Assembly: GCA_021229015.1 (NCBI GenBank)
Contig: CM037782.1
Span: forward strand, 59,693,514-59,757,513
Length of the DNA stretch: 64,000 nucleotides
Direction of reading: 5' to 3'
Source of the DNA: Solen grandis
Lineage: Eukaryota; Mollusca; Bivalvia; Adapedonta; Solenidae
Part shown: positions 23,706 to 37,400 of the stretch, one piece after another
Position numbering within the stretch: the stretch's first letter is position 1
Layout of the letters: the number at the start of each line of letters is the position of its first letter
Notes under the pieces: model-generated
Told to the model about the DNA's origin: nothing
Database searches by the model: none
The model's input: the letters and a program-made list of their open reading frames with translations, nothing else
Translations under genes and position numbers: made by a program

Positions 23706-26700
23706 GGCGGAATAAACACTTTTGTAATGCAGCGGACTATGTAACGCACTATGTTATACTACAAATATTCATAACGTTCAGCTCGAAACCGGCCTGAGTG
23801 TGCTTCTATGAGAAGTGTTTAAATAAAACAACTATATACGAGATTTATTGATATCTTTTAAGGTGTGGAATCATATATCAACACGCACTTGCTACTGTAG
23901 TTTGAACAGATAGCTGTAAACTTTGTAAGTTTAGAGCTGAAAAAATATTTGTTCTCTAACGCTCTTATGTACTGTTCAGTGTTTAAACCTGTCACAAACC
24001 TGTTTCAAGTGTCAAATTTTTCAGTTTACATTTACTTTTGGTCGATCATCGACGTTCTTCTTATGTTTTACGGGCCGGTGTGCTAGATAAACTGATCCGC
24101 AATAGGTCGGTCTGGTGGTCATGGTGACGGACTACCAAGCTAATGGGTGCATATCCAAATTTGGGTCCAAATCTTATTTATTTCTTTTATATAGTTTTCA
24201 TTCCTGTCATTTTACTATTTTAAATGTAGGGACTTCCGGTTCCCATGGTAGTAGTTGGATGTCTAGTTGTTTTGAAATGCTAAAAGGTCCTATTTTGCAA
24301 GAAAGATTTCAAGCTGAATGTAACTGCTTGTTTTATACAGGGACATGCAGTTGTGTTAATTTATGATTTAGATGCACAGCCATGGTAAAGCAAGAACATA
24401 TTTGAATATTTATGAATGTAGTGCTGCGAATCGAATGTCATGAATGTCGTGTCGCAACGTTCAAAATTTGAATGTAGAATGTCATATATATATATAGCAG
24501 AACCTGTAGTTGAATGTCGTATGCTTTATGTCGCATTTCATGCAACTTCACACAGTCTTTTAAAGATATCTTAAATAAAGTTGTATGACCTACATCCTGG
24601 TTTCTTTAAGAGCCCTAAATCAAACTAAAGTAAAATTTGAAAGTGCAGATTTTTCTTTCATTTATTTATTCAAGTTTATTCTTATCTTATTCATATTTAA
24701 ATTGGAGTTATAAAAATATCAAGAATGTTGTTCAGAACACATGTTGTCTGTCCGTATGTCTGTCCTTCACTCTTTTTTCGTCACGCTTTAGCAGTTGACA
24801 CACGTGTTTATTTATTTATTCATTTATTTATTGACGCCGTGTGGAAACGTCAGTATGCGTCAGTATGGAATTATTTTATTTTTTTTGCCAATGGAGCCGC
24901 ATAATCAAAACATGGAGCAACCACTGTTATTATTGTAAAAAAAAAAAAAAAAAACAACAACAGTAATATGTTTAAAAGAAACACTTTATGAATCATAACT
25001 TGCATTAACTGATGAAAATAAAGAACAAGATTCAAAATAATATCCAAGTCTTCAATCGTTATTAAAAAGAAACTGGACATATATAATGTGTATCTGATGA
25101 TTTCTCCTTAAATTCGTAGGTAATGGGTTTTAAAATTTGGTTAACGTACGTTACAAGCAACCCGATTCATTAAAGCTAAGAATTTATTTTTTTAAAGATG
25201 TTTAGAGATCTTAGAATATTCAGAATTCAGATACCGTCAAGTAGAAAGTGTAAAAACACACAAACACTAAACATATGGCTGTAGCGGACAGGTCTAATTT
25301 ACGGCCTCGGGCCCTATCTGCGGTCCCAGTATGTATAGTGCTTGAAGTGGGTAAATTTAACATAGCTTATGTTATGCTGTAAAGCCTTGTAAATACATAT
25401 TTAATGTAATACATTTCATCAATACAAAAGAATGTCAGACTCCTACGTCACGCTACATTATCAAATGAAGTCGATTGTAAATTAATACTGGGACCTGTAC
25501 GAAATTCCCTTACCAAATAAAAATTTATCTGTGCTGAATTTTTCGTCATCATTGCCTTTGTTCTTGCTGCTGCTGCTGATGATGATGATGATTTTTACAT
25601 TGACATTAATACCGCCTTAGTAGCTTACTGTCTGGAAATATCATGCATCTTGCAGACCCTAACTATTCCAATAATTATATAAGAAATGAATTACCTGTTG
25701 TAAAATGTATCTTCATTGATCTATAGATTAGTTAATTTATGTCATCTTAAATCATCATCACATAATGTGTCTACTATAATCAATGTATTTTCTGTTCTTT
25801 TTTTGTTCTATATGTCTGAACAAGCTGAGGTTTATATATTAGGTTTTTTGTTGTTTTAGACCTTTTCTGTATGGCTCTTTCTTTATCTAAGTTGTGCTTC
25901 AAAAACATGCGCGGCGTCTTTGATGCTTGGCATCAAAATGTCTTGTTTATTTTTTACTAATTAACAAGTACATGTTCTAACTACATGTAGCTTAACACAA
26001 TATTTCTGTTTTTTAAGGTGCATTTTCACAATCTTTCTTTCTTCAAAGTTCTACATAAGTAAGAACACGTATATTCGATTCAGTAATACCCGATGATCTG
26101 AATCCTTATCCTCTTTACAATTATGTGAATATATAATAGTTTTAATACACCAAAATGATTCATTTATTTGAAGATTAATTGTCAAAATTGGTAAATTTTC
26201 ATTTTTAAATCGATTATGTTCATATGTTTAGACCGGAAGTAGTCCCGACTAACAAACACTTCACATCACATTTGATTATAATAAACATAGAGTTTTTTTT
26301 TTCTCTGCCGTGCAGACTATGGAAACAAAGATCATTTTGGCCTGTAAAGAGCTGTCTATCCTGGGTCTGCTCCGTTTGCTGAGGCGTCAAAACATGTTTA
26401 TATCTGAGCAAAGGGTTATTTTTTTAATTCATAATTACGTCGTAAGAAATAGCGCTGCAGTGATCTTGTGTCAAAATATATTCAGTCATTAGAATGGAAT
26501 CATGAAATTCAACTTAATATCATTCATTTTGATATACATCGAAAATAGAAAGTAGGAATTAGTTCGTGATCGGAGTTTATTGAAAAATAAGGTTGGCTAT
26601 CTACTTTTTTTTCTACATTTTTCCTAATTTCTTTTCGTGTTCTATGGGGAGTCTTGTTAGACGCAAAGGTACCTGGTACGATGCTGCCATTAAAAAAAAT

Positions 26701-26741
26701 AATCTTATAATATAACTAGATGTGGGTGTTCCTCGGAACAC

Positions 26742-27444
26742 TTGTGTCGCCTGCATTTAAGCATGTTTGATGAAAGAATTGACTAGAAAATCGATCTTTT
26801 GACAATTAAGGATGTCAGAATGACTATGAATTCAAAACATTAACTGTAAGAAAAATTATGACGTCATTAAGCACTTATGACGTTAATTATATATATGTTG
26901 CAAGTTTGTAGTCATCATTATCATTATTGAGTTATCATTCTTGTGTACTGCACTCAGACCAATGAGATCTATCTACTATAAATGTTTAAGGCAACACTTC
27001 AAATACTTTACAAGTTATGCACCACACAAGAATTAAATCCAAAAAAATAAACAAAGGGAAATAACTCTGAAAGTCATGGTTATCATTCTTGTGCACTGCA
27101 CTCCACCTCAATGTGATCTATCCATGTTTTAAGTTTCAAGGTGATACCTCAAATACTTTTTGAGTTATGGTCCGGACAAAAATAAAATCTCAGAATCAAC
27201 AAAGGGTAATAACTCAGAAAATACGAAAGTCAGAGTTATCATTCTTGTGCACTGCACTCCACCTCAATGTGATCTATCCATGTTTTAAGTTTCAAGGTGA
27301 TACCTCAAATACTTTTCGAGTTATGCTCCGGACAAGAAAGTGTGACGCCGACGACGCCGACGACACCGACGACGACGCCGACGACGACGACGACGACGGA
27401 CAAAGTGATCCCTATGTGTCTGCCATGCTATGCAGGCGACACAA
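26742..27444. mobile_element. Short inverted-repeat element, 15-bp TIRs
   Basis: The left end 26742-26756 (TTGTGTCGCCTGCAT) and right end 27430-27444 are exact reverse complements. In between are at least three direct units of about 120-180 bp with CATTCTTGTGCACTGCACTC, CAATGTGATCTATCCATG and ACCTCAAATACTTTT. A GACGCCGACGACG run lies near the right end. No transposase is present, so it is non-autonomous. The poly-Asp open frame at 27167-27472 comes from the GAC run. Confidence 0.75.
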
Positions 27445-27494
27445 TAAAAAGGAAGGTAACTTCTTCCACTGAAAACGTACATCATGTTTGAATT

Positions 27495-28160
27495 GTCGCA
27501 ACTCCTTTGAAATTTGGTGGATTTTCATAAATTTGGTCTTATTTTGCGCGGAAGGGATGAATAAAGACAATCAGGTACAAAAAAAAACACCCCCTTGCAA
27601 AACCTAAAGCTACAATATCAGTATTGAGTTGTTTGGACAGATACTGATAAAAGAAACAAATAAACCAAAAATGAATACTTGTTATTTCATTTTTCATCTT
27701 ATTCAGCCTTTTTTATGCCTTTTTAAAAATTCATCGGACTCGACCTTGACCGAAGATCAACTACGTTGAAACTGCGGATTCTCTAGTTTCTATCGACCGT
27801 CTCGGTAACATTGCTGGTGTAGTTTTGTTTTCGATGGAGTCACAAAATCTTCTCAAAACACTAGATTTCAAGTCAGCGCAAGTATTCATTTTAGGTATAT
27901 TTATTTCTCTCATCAGTATCTGTCCACACAATTCAACACTGGTATTGTGGCTTTAGTTCACGGGAGAAATTTGCGAGATTCTGTCGATTAGTTCTCTTCC
28001 GACCAAAAGTGTTTTTGAATTCGCGGACATTTTTAGGGCGATTTTGCAGACAAGGGGGTGTTTTTGGCCCTGTTTGTCTTTATTTATCCCTTCCACACAG
28101 AATAAGATCAATTTTATGGAAATCTATCAATAATCAAAGGAGCTAATGCAATTGAAACGA
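27495..28160. mobile_element. Foldback-type element with about 200-bp imperfect arms
   Basis: The left arm (about 27495-27700) and right arm (about 27875-28160) are imperfect reverse complements. GAAGGGATGAATAAAGACAA pairs with TTGTCTTTATTTATCCCTTC, ACACCCCCTTG with CAAGGGGGTGT, and GGACAGATACTGAT with ATCAGTATCTGTCC. The unpaired centre is about 170 bp. No coding capacity. Confidence 0.65.
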
Positions 28161-29092
28161 CATAATGTACGATTTCAATGGAAAAAATTACCAACCTTCT
28201 TATTATATATAAGAATGCAGATTTTTTTAATGCGGCAGTTTTTCAGTCAAATCAACATACCGGATACCTTTGGTTAGACGACGTTTGTAACAGCTGTTAC
28301 AATGCTATCATGCATGTAACAGGTGCTACAAATGTGTAACGGAAATTTAGCACACAATTATGTTAATGTATGTTTGTGAGGGAAGCGAAACAACAAGGGT
28401 AGTGTAACTTCGATGTTTTTTACTTACCAAAAGAAACGTTGTGAGATGTTGCGATTGATCTCTTATGCTTAAGTCTTAAAATAAACATATGTTCTGTTCT
28501 GTTCTGAAGTAAAACAAACTATTATAAACTTTTGATACTGGCATTGTATATCATTTAATCAACATTTGTGACAATGGCCATAAGTATAAACATGTGAAAA
28601 ATGAGTAATGTAACCACATGTATATTACAAACTGTTGTTTTTGCTTATCTGACAATAAAGGCCGACTTGGTAAGTACAAATGAACAAGTTTCGCTTCATT
28701 CAAGGACGCTTGATTGATGTATGCTGAGAGAATATGTTTTCTACAACACCGATTTATGCACCTTTGTCAAATACATTTGACACAATTTAGTAATTTGACA
28801 AATTGTAGGCCCAACATTTTCACCATTTGCAACAATACTGCTTGTTCATGTATAAATGCAATCTCATTTTAAATCATGATCAACTAAAATGAGTTTTTCC
28901 TGCACAACAATCAGGAATACATCTTCCATATTTCCAGTCGTTTTGCACAGCAACTACAGCGCGCACGAGATATTCATGCGTCACGAAAAAAAAATAATGA
29001 TAAAAAATTAATTAATTATACTTTTACATAGTTTATAAATGATGGACCATTGTTTCATCAGTTATCATTTTCTTCAACAGTTTGTAGTTGTT
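28161..29092. other. 3' flank of the CARD/coiled-coil gene
   Basis: No gene recognised. On the minus strand this should hold the 3' UTR and poly(A) site of the gene ending at 29093. I do not see an unambiguous AATAAA close to the stop. Confidence 0.4.
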
Positions 29093-29582
29093 TCACCTTT
29101 TCTTGACTTTTATCTGCCTGGAGACAGTGTCATCACTTGACTGCTCATATATAGTAATAAGTTCAGCTAAGGAAGGTCGTCTGCCCTCTCGTGCATATGC
29201 TGGTTCCCCGCGTGCTTCTTTGCTTTTCTTTGAGTCTATCTTCATAGTGTCCCCTACACTACTTTCAACACTTGCTCTTCGGAGACCAACGCCATACTGT
29301 CCATCAGCAGACGACCTATACACTTCCGGTTTAGATTTTACATTTTCGCCCGCGACCTCATTACTGTTTTGAAGAAGATCGGGCCCAAACAAAGATGACC
29401 TTCGCCTTGCTATCGACGTAGTTCCTAGTATGTCAAGGTCACTTGTTTCTATTCTGGAATCTCGTCTGCTGCGGGATATCGCTATTGGTGGAGAAACGTC
29501 CCTTTCTAAATTGACGTCTGCTAGTGAACCCCGGCGACGCCGGCTAATTGGAAGCGGTGGCGTCTTTGACTCACCGACATAT
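29093..29582 (-). CDS. CARD/coiled-coil gene, exon 8 (terminal)
   Basis: Acceptor TTTCGTTTAAG|ATA, with a weak pyrimidine tract. One base completes R441, then 162 codons to the stop at 29093. It carries five RRxS motifs (S460, S483, S504, S545, S578) and ends in a basic tail, KVKKR. Probably disordered. Confidence 0.75.
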
Positions 29583-32500
29583 CTTAAACGAAATGTTTTA
29601 TGAACATATGATATTTCTACATGTATATTTCTTGCATATAATGTGATATTGCGATTATAGTTCCATTTCTGAACTGCAGCGGTTATTAAAAATATTTTGC
29701 AATTTTTATGGAAAGTCTAAGTATAATCGCTTTATCAAAAATAGATACCTTTAACATTTCTCCCAGTCGTGAGATGCGCTTAGACAAGCTTTGTTTGGTA
29801 TAAAGCGATGCCAAAAGAAATATGCGATTTTCTTTTCATAACGCATTTTCTAAAGCACTAAGAATGAAGAATAGTTGCATGGACTCAAGTCATGTCAGCT
29901 TTACAACATGTATTTTGTACGCCAAGAAAACCTTATTAATTCCGTGGAACCATGAGAGGAAATGTCTGAATACTGACCATCTTATGCTTGTTGGTTTATC
30001 ATTATTTCACGCAGTTCATCAAAATTCTGCATCTATAAAATATATGTCTAGCACGTTTTCAGTCTTTGACAAATAGTCAATATATATATATACACAGTTC
30101 GAAAATTTGATAAAAAGCGATCTGATCTGCACATAGTCATATGCAAGTATTAATAAAAGGATAGACCTTTTTAAATTTACCTGGGATAAAGCTATGGAAT
30201 ACCACTGATAACAGACAGGACACTTATACTCAATTTGTTCCAAAACTAAGGACGTGGCTAACGTCTGAGTTATAAAATCATTCAGATACAAACAAAATGT
30301 GTAATGGTGGGTAGAATCGTCGAAAATATTCGAATATAACAGGTGATAAAGGGATTTCCCATATTCAAATATACACTATTCAATTTATTCTGCACAAATG
30401 AATAAGACTAAATAAACTGATTCTATGTTATTTAGGTGGTTTGTATACTTTGAATATTGGTACCAAATAAAAAAAAGAAGAAAAAGAATGGGGATTGAAT
30501 AATAAGAGCTATCATTTAATAAGAAAATCGGACAAAACTGATATTTACCAAACATATAGTCACTATAAAAATTCTAAAATTGTAAAAAATATGCGTTACC
30601 TATCGAACTGTTGGTATACTTTTTCCATATCCATATTGGAGTCTACAGAATCACGTGATATCCGGCGAGATGGAATTTTGGGTAAAGTCACCGGCTGTTG
30701 AGATGTCCGGATGACTTGTTCCCGAAGTATTGTGTTCTCCTGAATCAGGTCCGATATCTGGTTATCCTTCCATTCGATCTTTTTCTTCATATGCTCCACT
30801 TCCTCCCTACAATTTCAAAGGTACGTTATCCAGGAAGTAATAATTGAGCTTAATTACAGTTGTGTCCCTTAGTTTAAACATTCCTTTTACGTCGATTGGG
30901 AATCAATTTCTTACAACTTATACTAATCCCTCTCGACGGTTCCTGGTTTGGACCAGTACTTTGCGCCCGAGAAGGTCATGAAGAGTTCTTGCCTCCAACG
31001 AGGTTCGAACCCACAATCTTCGGCTCCGTAATCGGGTACGTTACCATTGGGCCTTAGGTAACTATTATCTATATTTATCTCCCACTCGGGGTATTACATT
31101 ATAATTCCGGCATATTTGTGGTTCCTGAAGTTACATAAACCAAATAAGGAAGTAATCCTTGCTACGGAGATGAAACATAATCAATAGAATATTTGCCTAG
31201 TTACAAGGAAATCTCTCTCAAATTAATCGTCTTAATTACGGTGGCACAGAGGTGACATGTGTAGAATTTTATTTATCTCGTTGGAACGACATGATAAGGC
31301 ATGGGAAAGAGAAAGTATTGCGATCGAGATAAATAAGTCATAGGAACTAATTTTTAAGTCGTTCGCACGAAATACTCAGTCGTGGAAACGATTTACAATG
31401 CCCTGTGAAAGAGATAAATATGTCGTTCGCAAGAATCGTCGGAACAACATAATTAAGTCATGGGAACGAGTTACGACTTGGTAACTCGTGCGGCGAACGA
31501 CTTAGTTACTCGTTTCCAAGACTAAGTAACTCGTTCCAACGACTTATTAATTATGTCGTTCTCATGAATTAGTATCTGGTTCACACAATTTAGTAACTCG
31601 TTCCCACGACTTAAGTATTTCGTTTGCACACCTTAGTATCTCGTTCCCGCAAATTATTGTGACGTTCCCACGAAATAAATAGACCTACACATGACATCCC
31701 TGTGTCACCGTACAAAATAACTGATTTTCAACAACCACGTTTTGTGCTATTTATGATTTGCTAATGTGTATTTTTCAATACTGTAATTAAGCGCGTTCAG
31801 TTGTACTAAATGGTCTGGTGCGAATGAAAAGAAATGCATGTCAAGCTGACAATATCCAAACAAGATATAAAATTACGTCCGTGACCTAATTTCCTTTGCA
31901 CAATATACGTTGGGCTATGTTACAAAATGTTGTGATATGAAAATCAAAACATACACATGAGATCTACCAGTGGATGCGATTAATAATCATCTTATCCGAT
32001 TACGGATCCGCAGGTTGTGGGTTCGAACCCCGTTGAAGGCAAGAATTATTCATGACCTTCCCAGGCGGAAAGTACTGGTCCAACCCAGGAAACCGTCAAG
32101 AGGGATTAGTATAAGTTGTAAGAACTTGTTTCCCAAATCGACGTAAAATAAATAAGTTTAAACATAGTTTAAACATTAATAATCATGTATGCCCACATTG
32201 TTCTGGTCCCCAGCTCTCAAAAACATATCTGATGCAACCTTCAAATATCTTAACAAATTCTTATTGAGTTAAGTGTCTAAACCTTTAGTTTAATCATGAA
32301 AATTGAGTATTTATTTTTGAAAGAACTTAAAATGTCAATTTCAGTTTTCTATTCTTAAGAAGACTGACCTTGACCTTGGTGCGACCCATTACAAAAACAA
32401 TGTATGTTTTCTGATCTAAAAAACTTAAAACGTTCTCGAGGGGATGGGACACACATACATCATAAAATACTGTAGTATTATTTTCATCAATGTTCTCAGA

Positions 32501-34398
32501 GAATACTAATCATGATTCATTTTGAATCTTAAATATCTCCTAAAAAGAAATTTCATGTTTGACCTTTTATGGAGATTTCCCGTTTTGTCCAGTCAAACTG
32601 GATATATGTGTTTCCTTGTATAAGTTATAAGTTTATCACTGCAATAATGTCAATGCAGCATCATGTATGAGTCATTTGTTTATGTCTCATATTAAGAGAA
32701 TGAGACACAGTTGGCAGCCACCTGTATTAACCAGCCAACCTGCTTCAAGGCATTCTGCATCAAATGATATGTTCCTTGTGTTATTTCTGGCGGTTAATTA
32801 GTTATTTTTAGAGGCTGTACCACCTTACATTAAAATGTGGCTAAGTCAATATATATCTTCCTGGTTCTGATTGTTTATTTTGATTTGTTGCCTATCAAAG
32901 TCGGTTTAATTCGACACAAATTAGGTCTGTGGTCATTGCAATCAAAACAAAACTTTATTCTTCCATATCTAGCTATTTGAAGTTCAGATCGTAACCCGAA
33001 ACTCTTTTTTTTATAAATCTGTATTTTTTTAAAGAAAAATATTTACTTCACTGTTGCCAGCTGAGATTTGATTATTTTCAGATCCGCCTTTGGTTTAGTT
33101 GAAAGTCTAGCAGTGAACCGATTGCCTCGAATTCCGTCCAATAATAAATCTATCTCTTTGGACAGAGCAGTCTTCGCCTTTTCTTGTCTGTCTATGTATT
33201 GTTTGACCACCTCTGATAGAGCTTGCTGTTTATTCCGAGACGACAATTTCAACATTTTCATGACCCTTTCCCGTTCATTGATGCTCGATGATGAGGTCTC
33301 CATGTTATACCGAGCAGTGTGCATCAGTTTGCGGACATTTTTCTCCAGCAGAGAGATTTTCATGTTGTCTGGGTCGTCCTCGTGGTCCGCAGTCTCGTCC
33401 AAGTCGAGAAACTCGCGGATAGCGAGATTAAGAACTCGGACTCTTTCGTTAAAGGCGTTAAATCGGTCACGCAACTGTATGATGGAATTATTATTGGCGG
33501 CATTGAAGCGTGTCTGTTTCGACAGATCTTCTACAACAGAACGAGGAGATTTAATAAAGAATTATGTCGTTAATGCAGTTAACCATATATCCCTGACGTT
33601 TACAAAAGTCAGGCTTTCAAATGACAGCAATATTTATAACAAGAGGGCCATGATGGCCCTGAATCGCTCACCTGATTATAAATGAGCAACATATATTGGA
33701 TTTTTCATATTGACCTACTTTTTGACATCACATGACCCACTTTCGAGCTTGACCAAGATTTATGGAAACAGACATTCCGACCAAATTTCATGAAAATTGG
33801 GCAAAAAAATGTGACCTCTAGAGTGTTAACAAGGTTTTTCTAAGATTTTACCTCATGACCTACTTTCTGACCCCACATGACCCAATTTCGAACCTGTCCA
33901 AGATTTTATGGAAACAAACATTCTGACCAAGTTTCATAAAGATTGGACAAAAAATGTGGCCTCTAGAGTGTTAACAAGGTTTTTCTAAGATTTGACCAAC
34001 ATGACTCAAATTCGAACTTGTCTAAGATTTTATGGAAACAAACATTCTGACCAAGTTTCATAAAGATTCGGCAAAAAATATGTCCTCTAGAGTGTTAACA
34101 AGGTTTTTCTAAGATTTGACCTCATGACCTACTTTTTGACCCAACATGACCCAAATTCGGACTTGTCCAAGATTTAATGGAAACAAACATTCTGAACAAG
34201 TTTCATTAAGATTGGCCAAAAAATATGGCCTCTAGAGTGTTAACAAGCCAAATTGTTGACGACGAACGACGCACGACGGACGCCGGACGAAGGGCGATCA
34301 CAAAAGCTTACCTTGAGCACGTTGTTCTCAGGTGAGCTAAAAAGGTAAAAAAAAATAGGAGTCAAGGAAAAGTGTAAGACCTACTCGAAACCTAATAT

Positions 34399-34430
<32 letters not shown>

Positions 34431-37400
34431 AAATTTTATTTTCATCCAGAATTCATTTGGCAATATAATGCAGTATGCCAAAATGACCCATGAACATTAT
34501 AATTGACTTGACTTGACTTGACTATTTGAATTTACCGTCGCTTCGACAGTATTTAAGTCATATAGCGACGTTCAGATTATTACAGGTGGAGGAAGACCTC
34601 GAATGCACGGAGGCATCCGGGTAGAACCACCGACCTACCGCAAGCCAGCTGGAAGGCTTCCTCACATGAAAATCCGAATGACAAAGCCACATTATAATTA
34701 ATAAAAACTTTTGAATTGGCGGACATAGTTAATCAAAATGTAATATCGTTTATTACATAATAGAAATTATACTATACAGCTATGTCTATTTTAAAGTAAC
34801 AGAGAAAACACAGGTAAGACAATTAACATCCTGTATTGCTGAAGTGTTCACTTTAGCTTCACAACAGGCGCATAATCATCGTTTTTCACATTTCTAACGA
34901 ACAGCGAAGTTTGGTTACGAGAAAATATTTTTCCACTGGGTCAAAGTTTTAAGCAGAAACAGCTTATCTCCTTGTAATTTGACGTAGAAAATTCTTGTCT
35001 CCTATACAGACCTTCTCTAGAACATAGATCCACGAGTAAATGTATTCACGAAATTCCCTTAGGTACATAATCAATGAATTTGAATGTCAACGAAAGAAGC
35101 TTTGTTTTGAATCAACACACCTTTCCAGTTTTTAGCAGTGAATATTTAATAGGTCAAGTGCTCACAAACAAAACCAAGCGTTGTTTGCATAAACCATGCT
35201 AAGCATTGAGTACCTATTATCCCGGTACACCTGAAGCTATTGGATAAACTGTAAGTTAATTTGAATGTAACATGGAAAGGTCCATCAGATGGAATGATAT
35301 TCTGACATTCTCACCTTTGAACGAGCTCCTCATCTTCTCGACTTCCCTCTTCATCACACTGAGGCCCTCGTCTCGCTTCTGTAACTCGACACTCATCTGT
35401 GTCAGGTCTTCACTCAACTGGATCACCTACAACATGGCATTATCTGCGTGTCATCTATATATAATAAATTGCACGTGCATTTTCAAAAGAAAAAAAAACA
35501 CTCAATGCGCGCACAACGAATTGTACATTATATGCATTTCACAACATAATTATCAGAACTTTCGTGAGCGAAACTAGGTAAATATTAAAATTACAACTAT
35601 GATGATGACAAAACATGTAATGACGATGATGATGACAATAATGATGATGAGGAGGAGGAGGACAGTGATGAGAATAAGGAGGAGGACGACGAAGAGAAGG
35701 GGGACTAGGACGACGAAGAGAAGGAGGACTAGGACGATGATGAGAAGGTAGGGACGATGATGATAATAAGGAGGAGGACACTGATGATGAGGAGGAGGAG
35801 GAGGAGAAGGAGGACGAGGATCATGATAATGATGATGATGAGAAGTGAGTAGGGGAGGAGAAGAGCAGTGATGATGATGATGAGGAGGAGGAGGGGGACG
35901 AGGACGATGATGAAGAGGAAAAGGAGGACAGTGATAAATATGAGGAGGAGGAAGAGGATGACGATGAGGAGGAAGAGGACGATACCTTCTTTGATTTGTT
36001 ACTAAGTCTCATGCGAAGCTCTTTCTCTGTTTCAAAGACTTCTTTCTTCGCCTCCAGTATCTCGCTCCTGTCTTGGCCGCCTTTGAGCCACGCGTTTGTC
36101 AGTGCCTTCTCTTTAACCTAAAGCAAAAATCATACAAACTTCTTAAATATGGCCAATGTTGTTTGGGTTTGCATTGCCTACATAGTGTGTTGTAAAGTTG
36201 ATAAATAGTTATATTATTCTTTATTTCAGTAATAATGGTGGGTTGTCATCAGCAGGAAGTTCATACAACTTTCAAGTAATCGGAATGGAGATATCTATAG
36301 GACGTGCACTCCTGGAATAAAAAGTTTAAAGCCATGTCAAACTAGAACTAGCACTGAAAGTAAATAATAATACCCCACTACACTTCTACTTGTCAGCCTT
36401 TAGCATTTGGATGTTATTTACCAATTAATGGACCACCCACATATGGCCTTCACATGCCCCATTTCACCAAAGTAAAAACATCTTGGTCACATAATTTAAA
36501 CATTCCTGCAATCAATGGAAAAGCTAAAGCAAAAACAGGAATATTAACTTTGACTACATATATGACCTTGACCTTTGAGCTAGCAATTTGAATCATACGC
36601 GTGACAGTCCGTTTTAATAAATCAACAAGCAAATTGACACTTATTTTTCCTTTGACCTCAGAGAATGACCCTGACCTTTGAGCTAGCTTCAAGTTTCTTG
36701 TTTTATAAGAAAAAAAAGAGTAGTTTCCTACAGTAACATATTTTTTTTTTACTATATACACAAAGATGGAAAATTACAACTAGCGCAGAGAATTTTCTTA
36801 AACTTTGCATCCTTATAGAGAATCACACAAGAAAAACAATATCTGAAAAAAATAAAGTCCCCATTCTACTGTTTGAGTTATCTGCTCCTGAAAGCGAGTT
36901 TTTTTGCCCTTTTATGTCATTTTCAAGGGCAGATAACTCAATATTTAGGCTAGCAACACTTCATTTAATTTCAACTCAATGTTTGGAACTCTTTTCCCTG
37001 TCACTGTGTACAATTTTCAGAAATTCTATGTGACAGATTTAATACTTTAGTCGCATACGCGAATACATGTATAATGATTTTTTTTTCTAAGGAAAACGTA
37101 GTAAGTTAACGTGCTGAAACAAACAGAAAATTATGTTGGATGTAAGTGTTTTAAACTTTGCAAATTGAATTGAAATGAAACAAGAGGGCCATGATGGCAC
37201 TGGATCTCTCACCTGAGTAAAGGGTTACCCAAGGTACATCTGTACTGAAACATTTTGAAATCTGGCAAATAGTTTTGAAGGAGATGACTTTTAAAGTTTT
37301 CATTATTCATTTCTTTCTATTGCCATGACAACCAGAGTTCTACATGGATACGTTTATTATAGCAACTTTTGTGAAGGTTTACCCAAGGATCATCCTAGCC

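Larger units (their letters stand above)
22646..26741. other. Intergenic, one SINE copy and simple repeats
   Basis: No coding exon was recognised. It contains a short tandem duplication at 23222-23271, a SINE at 23455-23705, a poly-A run near 24940 and a GATGATGATG run near 25578. Confidence 0.5.
30807..33046 (-). other. Intron 6 of the CARD/coiled-coil gene
   Basis: 2.2 kb. It holds two SINE copies in opposite orientation (30873-31065 and 31955-32170) and the inverted-repeat element 31237-31712 between them. The rest is unique AT-rich sequence. Confidence 0.65.
33531..35314 (-). other. Intron 5 of the CARD/coiled-coil gene
   Basis: 1.8 kb. It contains the 33638-34345 repeat element, a GAA microsatellite at about 34398-34432 and a SINE copy at 34500-34692. 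The remainder is unique. Confidence 0.65.

Noticed and set aside
27167..27472. Asp-rich open frame on the plus strand
   Set aside because: Caused by the GACGACG run near the right end of the inverted-repeat element 26742-27444.
33068..33685. 205-codon open frame on the plus strand
   Set aside because: Antisense of exon 6 of the CARD/coiled-coil gene; only the minus strand has splice sites that fit neighbouring exons.
35821..36012. Poly-Ser open frame on the minus strand
   Set aside because: Translation of the purine-rich low-complexity tract in intron 4; its right end overlaps real exon 4.
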